Shown in pieces: positions 7,026 to 9,763 of a stretch of DNA of 9,763 nucleotides (position 1 is its first letter; every line of letters starts with the position of its first letter). The notes below the pieces were generated by a model that saw nothing but the letters and a program-made list of their open reading frames with translations, was not told the origin of the DNA and searched no databases. Source of the stretch: S141-55 sp964422065 (lineage in GTDB: Bacteria; Hydrothermota; Hydrothermia; WGAB01); NCBI GenBank assembly GCA_964422065.1, contig CAYQZW010000069.1:1-9763 (forward strand), given 5' to 3'. The translations under genes and the position numbers were made by a program.

Positions 7026-7387
7026 AACGAATTCCAGGCTGGCTCATCCCGGTGATCGGATACGCGCTCTTGAGTGCAGCGCTCCTGGGGATTCAAACGC
7101 CCAGACTCGGCGCAGAGGCGATCACCTATTTCCGCTGGGCCCTGTTCCTCGCTTCGGCGTTGCTGATCATGATCACCCGCCCTGTGATCCCAATGGTCCG
7201 AGCGTTAAAACCCATAAAGATCCGCCAGGTCCTGGGCTGGGTCTTGATGGCCCCTTCCCTGGTCATCCCCATCGCAGGGTATTTCCTGGCCTATTATGCG
7301 GGAAACCGAACGGAATTCTGGCCCTTCTTAATCCTTGGAGGATTCCATCTTTTTCGGTTTTATCCATCCCTAAAGGAGGTCTTATGA
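7022..7387 (+). CDS. Small four-helix membrane protein, unknown function
   Basis: I do not recognise this 121-residue protein. It shows four hydrophobic segments: about 7-24 (WLIPVIGYALLSAALLGI), 35-56 (ITYFRWALFLASALLIMI), 69-90 (VLGWVLMAPSLVIPIAGYF) and 96-111 (FWPFLILGGFHLFRFY). Basic residues KPIKIR sit between helices two and three, which would place that loop in the cytosol. It has no charged catalytic motif and no cysteine. It overlaps both neighbours by ATGA (7022-7025 and 7384-7387), so its synthesis is probably coupled to that of the two carbohydrate-binding lipoproteins. That makes it part of the same system, probably in the inner membrane. Confidence 0.82.
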   Translation: MKRIPGWLIPVIGYALLSAALLGIQTPRLGAEAITYFRWALFLASALLIMITRPVIPMVRALKPIKIRQVLGWVLMAPSLVIPIAGYFLAYYAGNRTEFWPFLILGGFHLFRFYPSLKEVL

Positions 7388-8793
7388 CCATGCGTCGAAC
7401 CGCACGATGGCTTTTGCCCGGGACCTTGTGGGTCCTGGGAATCTTAGGCTGTAGCAAATTGCTCCAGACTCCTGGCCAAGAAGGCTCTCAAGTGGCCTCC
7501 CCTCCTGGACAGGTCTTTTTGACTCAGTACAACACGATGCAACTTTTGGGTGACTTTAACGGCTGGGCGATCGGGGATCTGGAGGGGACCCGGATGACGC
7601 TGGTGGACGATTGGACCTGGGTCAAAACCGTGTATTTTTCCGCACCCCGGTCGTCCATCTGGTTCAAGTTTGTGCCCAATCAAAACTGGGACCTGGCTTA
7701 TGGCACACCCGGCGATGACGGCGGGGCCCTGGAAGGCTACGCAGAGCCCAACCAGGGCGGCACAGGAAACCATATCGACTCTCACATCCCGGAGGCAGGG
7801 TACTGGACCTTTGAGTTCCACGAGAACACCGGCTATTACCGCATTTATAAGGTCTCTGGCCCAGGCGGAACTGTTCTGGGACAAGTGATCTTCACAGACG
7901 ACTCGGTTCCCCCCTATCCCCCGGCTACCGTGGTCCTCTTGCAATCGGATGGCACCCCGTATGCTCAAACCTTCTCGGACACCCTCACAGGCGAGTTTGG
8001 CTTCACTGCTGTAGCCACCGGCACGTACCATCTCGTGGCCACGGCCTCGGGCTACCTCCCAGACACCCTCTACAATCTCACCGTTGAAAACGACACCCTC
8101 TCCGGCCTCATCCTCACCCTGGAGCCCGCCCCTACAGGTGGCGCAACGCCGGATCCGCCGTTCTTCACGCCGACCTTAGACGGTGACCTTTCGGACTGGC
8201 CCGCCCCGGCAGCAACCGATACGATCGGCGACAGCGATTGGGGCCTGGACGGCGATCTGGGCTCCCTCTACGTGGCCCATGACTCTACCTACCTGTACAT
8301 TGGCCTGACCTACGCACTCGGACAAAACAACAATGCCTGCATCCTCTATCTGCACGTGGGAACCCCGGATACCACGGACGGCGAAACCGATATGAACACC
8401 CTGGATTGGTATCCTCGGAACTTCCAGTTCCCCGAAGCGATGGCACCTGAGTTCGCCATTGCCCGATGGGGGCATACGGTGCCCTTTGAACTCCGGCACC
8501 TCTACAAAGACAACACTACAGTCCCCGTAGATCCAGCACTCTATCAGGTGGTAGACCAGGAGGTCGGCGGGAATATCCTTTCCACGGAGATTGCCATCTC
8601 CCTGGATGCCCTCTATGGACTGGGCGAGGGACAGGTCCCGCCTTACGCCACCATCCACATCGTCGCGGTCATTGCCGGAGGTGACCACTATGGTGGCCCG
8701 GAGACGGTGCCCGATAATCCGATCCCGGACCCTGCAGGCCCGATCCTGATCCAGACGTTCTATACCGAGCCGATTGACACGGACGGCCAGTAG
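7384..8793 (+). CDS. Multidomain carbohydrate-binding lipoprotein (starch-binding-like + carboxypeptidase-regulatory-like + DOMON/CBM9-like)
   Basis: A 469-residue predicted surface lipoprotein. The signal has basic R4, R5 and R8, a hydrophobic stretch and a lipobox GILGC with C23. Residues about 43-157 resemble starch-binding modules: LLGDFNGW (54-61), FKFVPNQNWDLAYG (94-107), and a segment ending AGYWTFEFHENTGYYRIYKV like the last strands of SusE/SusF or pullulanase X25 modules. Residues about 160-237 look like a carboxypeptidase-regulatory/PEGA-like beta-sandwich (GGTVLGQVIF...GTYHLVATASGYLPDTL). From about 250 to the end, LDGDLSDWP and LGSLYVAHDSTYLYIGLTY match the DOMON/CBM9-like domain found at the C-terminus of many amylases and glucodextranases. 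No catalytic domain is present. AAAGGAGGT precedes two in-frame ATGs (7384, 7390). I chose 7384 for its ATGA overlap with the membrane-protein gene; 7390 has better spacing and would lose two residues. Confidence 0.85.
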   Translation: MTMRRTARWLLPGTLWVLGILGCSKLLQTPGQEGSQVASPPGQVFLTQYNTMQLLGDFNGWAIGDLEGTRMTLVDDWTWVKTVYFSAPRSSIWFKFVPNQNWDLAYGTPGDDGGALEGYAEPNQGGTGNHIDSHIPEAGYWTFEFHENTGYYRIYKVSGPGGTVLGQVIFTDDSVPPYPPATVVLLQSDGTPYAQTFSDTLTGEFGFTAVATGTYHLVATASGYLPDTLYNLTVENDTLSGLILTLEPAPTGGATPDPPFFTPTLDGDLSDWPAPAATDTIGDSDWGLDGDLGSLYVAHDSTYLYIGLTYALGQNNNACILYLHVGTPDTTDGETDMNTLDWYPRNFQFPEAMAPEFAIARWGHTVPFELRHLYKDNTTVPVDPALYQVVDQEVGGNILSTEIAISLDALYGLGEGQVPPYATIHIVAVIAGGDHYGGPETVPDNPIPDPAGPILIQTFYTEPIDTDGQ

Positions 8794-8822
8794 CCCGTAA
8801 GGTCATACGCCAACAAACCACC

Positions 8823-8830
8823 GAGGAGGT
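8823..8830 (+). promoter_or_regulatory. Ribosome-binding site that decides the start at 8838
   Basis: GAGGAGGT, with GGAGG at 8825-8829, lies eight bases before the ATG at 8838. The in-frame GTG at 8829 falls inside this site and is therefore rejected as a start. Confidence 0.85.
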
Positions 8831-8837
8831 GCACCCC

Positions 8838-9026
8838 ATGAAGGTCAAATTTGGAGACAAAACCCACACGTTTGAACGAGACCTGAAAGTTCGGGACCTG
8901 CTGAAGGAATTGAAACTGAACCCTGAAGAAGTGATCGTGATTCGGAACGGAGAGGTCGTGACGGAGGATGAGGTGGTTCGGGTAGGGGATGAGATTGAGA
9001 TTGTTCGTGTGATTTCCGGGGGCTAA
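8838..9026 (+). CDS. ThiS/MoaD/TtuB-type beta-grasp sulfur-carrier protein
   Basis: A 62-residue ubiquitin-like protein ending in VISGG. The C-terminal Gly-Gly is the tail that is adenylated and thiocarboxylated in this superfamily. The typical order is visible: first beta hairpin (MKVKFGDKTHTF), helix (VRDLLKELKL), the NPEEVIVIRNGEVV strand, and the DEVVRVGDEIEIVRVISGG end. ThiS delivers sulfur to the thiazole of thiamine, TtuB to 2-thio-T54 of thermophile tRNA, and MoaD (usually longer) to molybdopterin. The sequence alone does not decide between ThiS and TtuB; no thiamine genes are adjacent. It follows the lipoprotein gene by 44 nt with no terminator seen. Its stop overlaps that of the opposing Nudix gene by four bases. 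The ATG at 8838 is set by GAGGAGGT upstream. Confidence 0.88.
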   Translation: MKVKFGDKTHTFERDLKVRDLLKELKLNPEEVIVIRNGEVVTEDEVVRVGDEIEIVRVISGG

Positions 9027-9562
9027 TCGGAATCGCTGAACGGTGGGTGGGCTTTTCGGAGCCATGCAGACAGGAGCCGTTGATGGCTCTGGAAAGCAAG
9101 GGTAGGTGGGGGATCCAGGGGTCGCCATTCGGCATCAGCCGCATCGTCGCCAGGTCGCAAGGGCCCTGGCCGATCCACCGACACGGCATAGCCAATGACC
9201 AAAACCCGGCGAAAGATCCGGCTGGGTTCTGAGGCCACATCCACGAGCCCCAGGAGCCGGCCGGTCAACCCCGTCTCCTCTTTCAATTCGCGTAACGCAG
9301 CTTCCTCTGGGGATTCATCCATTTCCAGGAATCCTGAGGGCAGCGCCCACGCTCCTTGTTTTGGGGGAACCCCCCGTCGGACCACCAGGATCTGGTGATC
9401 GTGGAACGCCAGGACAGCCACGGCAGGGACAGGATTCTCATAGACGAAGCGCTGACATTGGGGACAATAGGGATGCTGGGGATGGGGGTGACGGTTCCAT
9501 TCCAGGGGATGTCCACAGTAGGGACAGTACCGGTAAGGATAGACGGGCAACAGTTTGGTCAT
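9023..9562 (-). CDS. Nudix hydrolase with N-terminal zinc ribbon
   Basis: A 179-residue cytosolic hydrolase that should cleave a nucleoside diphosphate linked to another group (X), using Mg or Mn. A zinc ribbon is formed by CxxC at C13/C16 and C33/C36, followed by the usual YxNP (41-44). The full Nudix box, GFLEMDESPEEAALRELKEETGL at 77-99, matches Gx5Ex7REUxEExGU, with metal-binding E92, E95 and E96. This N-terminal ribbon is typical of ADP-ribose or NADH-type Nudix enzymes, but the substrate cannot be read from the sequence. The ATG at 9562 avoids an in-frame extension that would translate the end of tRNA-Ser. No Shine-Dalgarno site is visible in the 12 bases between tRNA and ATG, unlike most other genes here. 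It converges on the ThiS-like gene with a four-base overlap. Confidence 0.9.
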   Translation of the reverse strand: MTKLLPVYPYRYCPYCGHPLEWNRHPHPQHPYCPQCQRFVYENPVPAVAVLAFHDHQILVVRRGVPPKQGAWALPSGFLEMDESPEEAALRELKEETGLTGRLLGLVDVASEPSRIFRRVLVIGYAVSVDRPGPLRPGDDAADAEWRPLDPPPTLAFQSHQRLLSAWLRKAHPPFSDSD

Positions 9563-9574
9563 CCAGAGGAAAAG

Positions 9575-9660
9575 CGGAGGGTGAGGGACTCGAACCCCCA
9601 AGGGCGCGAACGCCCAGCGGATTTCAAATCCGCCGCCTTACCAATTCGGCACAACCCTCC
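9575..9660 (-). tRNA. tRNA-Ser, anticodon TGA
   Basis: An 86-nt class II tRNA read on the minus strand. The acceptor GGAGGGT (9660-9654) pairs with ACCCTCC (9582-9576), with discriminator G at 9575. The anticodon stem GCGGA/TCCGC encloses TTTGAAA, giving TGA (9626-9624), which reads the Ser codon UCA. The long variable arm GGGCG-TTCG-CGCCC, characteristic of tRNA-Ser and tRNA-Leu, is followed by T-arm GGGGG-TTCGAGT-CCCTC. CCA is not encoded. The Nudix ATG lies 12 nt downstream on the same strand, so both are probably on one transcript. Confidence 0.96.
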
Positions 9661-9679
9661 GCATGACTGAGACATAATG

Positions 9680-9708
9680 AGTTTAACCGTGTCCATAGGG
9701 AACGTCAA
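9680..9708 (-). promoter_or_regulatory. Probable promoter for tRNA-Ser and the Nudix gene
   Basis: On the minus strand, TTGACG (9708-9703; five of six) and TAAACT (9685-9680; four of six) are 17 bases apart. Initiation near 9673 would give a leader of about 13 nt before the tRNA. The -35 is strong and the -10 moderate. The rest of 9661-9763 shows no gene or repeat that I can support. Confidence 0.6.
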
Positions 9709-9763
9709 GGGAGGGTTTTGTCTGGAGGGATCGTCGAAACCCTTCTGTCTTGATGAAGGTCAG

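Noticed and set aside
6940..7383. Upstream extension of the large lipoprotein gene to a start at 6940
   Set aside because: The extension overlaps two real genes in another frame; the lipoprotein signal and strong ribosome site place the start at 7384 or 7390.
9563..9601. N-terminal extension of the Nudix protein (GVRVPHPP...)
   Set aside because: These codons come from the 3' end of tRNA-Ser; this type of peptide is a common artefact of translating a T-arm.
9356..9670. Plus-strand open frames across the Nudix gene and tRNA-Ser
   Set aside because: They run antisense through a conserved Nudix box and a complete tRNA, so they are not credible genes.

Overview
This window looks like ordinary chromosome of a Gram-negative (diderm) bacterium. 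Signs are two proteins with outer-membrane beta-barrel character ending in phenylalanine, two lipoproteins, and housekeeping genes with strong Shine-Dalgarno sites. A tiny COX24/mS38-like basic protein and a set of glycogen-binding (CBM48/AMPK-beta-like) surface proteins hint at the wider FCB group or a related candidate phylum, perhaps a thermophile. That placement is inference and only weakly supported. I see no insertion sequence, CRISPR array or phage gene.

Left part, minus strand (1-2065): a tyrosine recombinase of the XerC/XerD type, cut off by the left window edge, is preceded by and overlaps trmFO, the FAD/folate enzyme for tRNA m5U54. The trmFO-xerC order is familiar from many bacteria. 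A 161-bp divergent spacer (2066-2226) follows, with a near-perfect sigma70-type promoter (2162-2190) facing right and a dyad just upstream of it.

Centre, plus strand (2227-3170): HU DNA-binding protein, a 31-residue very basic COX24/bS22-type ribosomal-protein candidate, a YfcE/MJ0936-type metallophosphoesterase that overlaps it by ATGA, and a tRNA-Arg(CCG) starting one base after the phosphoesterase stop codon.

Main block, plus strand (3199-8793): five tightly packed genes that look like a cell-surface apparatus for binding alpha-glucan. They are an outer-membrane barrel-like protein, a CBM48 domain fused to a barrel-like protein, a CBM48 lipoprotein, a four-helix membrane protein and a large multidomain lipoprotein (starch-binding-like, carboxypeptidase-regulatory-like and DOMON/CBM9-like domains). 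Gaps are 9, 2, -4 and -4 nt. Three of the five carry a carbohydrate-binding-like domain, yet no hydrolase and no TonB receptor are present. This is the most interesting part of the window. A 62-residue ThiS/TtuB-like beta-grasp protein ending in Gly-Gly (8838-9026) follows 44 nt later.

Right end, minus strand (9023-9763): a promoter-like sequence, tRNA-Ser(TGA) and, 12 nt after it, a zinc-ribbon Nudix hydrolase gene that converges on the ThiS-like gene with a 4-nt overlap. From 2227 to 9026 every gene lies on the plus strand with short gaps and no convincing internal terminator, so one long transcript from the HU promoter is possible. The TrmFO and ThiS/TtuB-like genes could act on the same tRNA position (T54), as in the Thermus 2-thioribothymidine pathway, but that link is inference.
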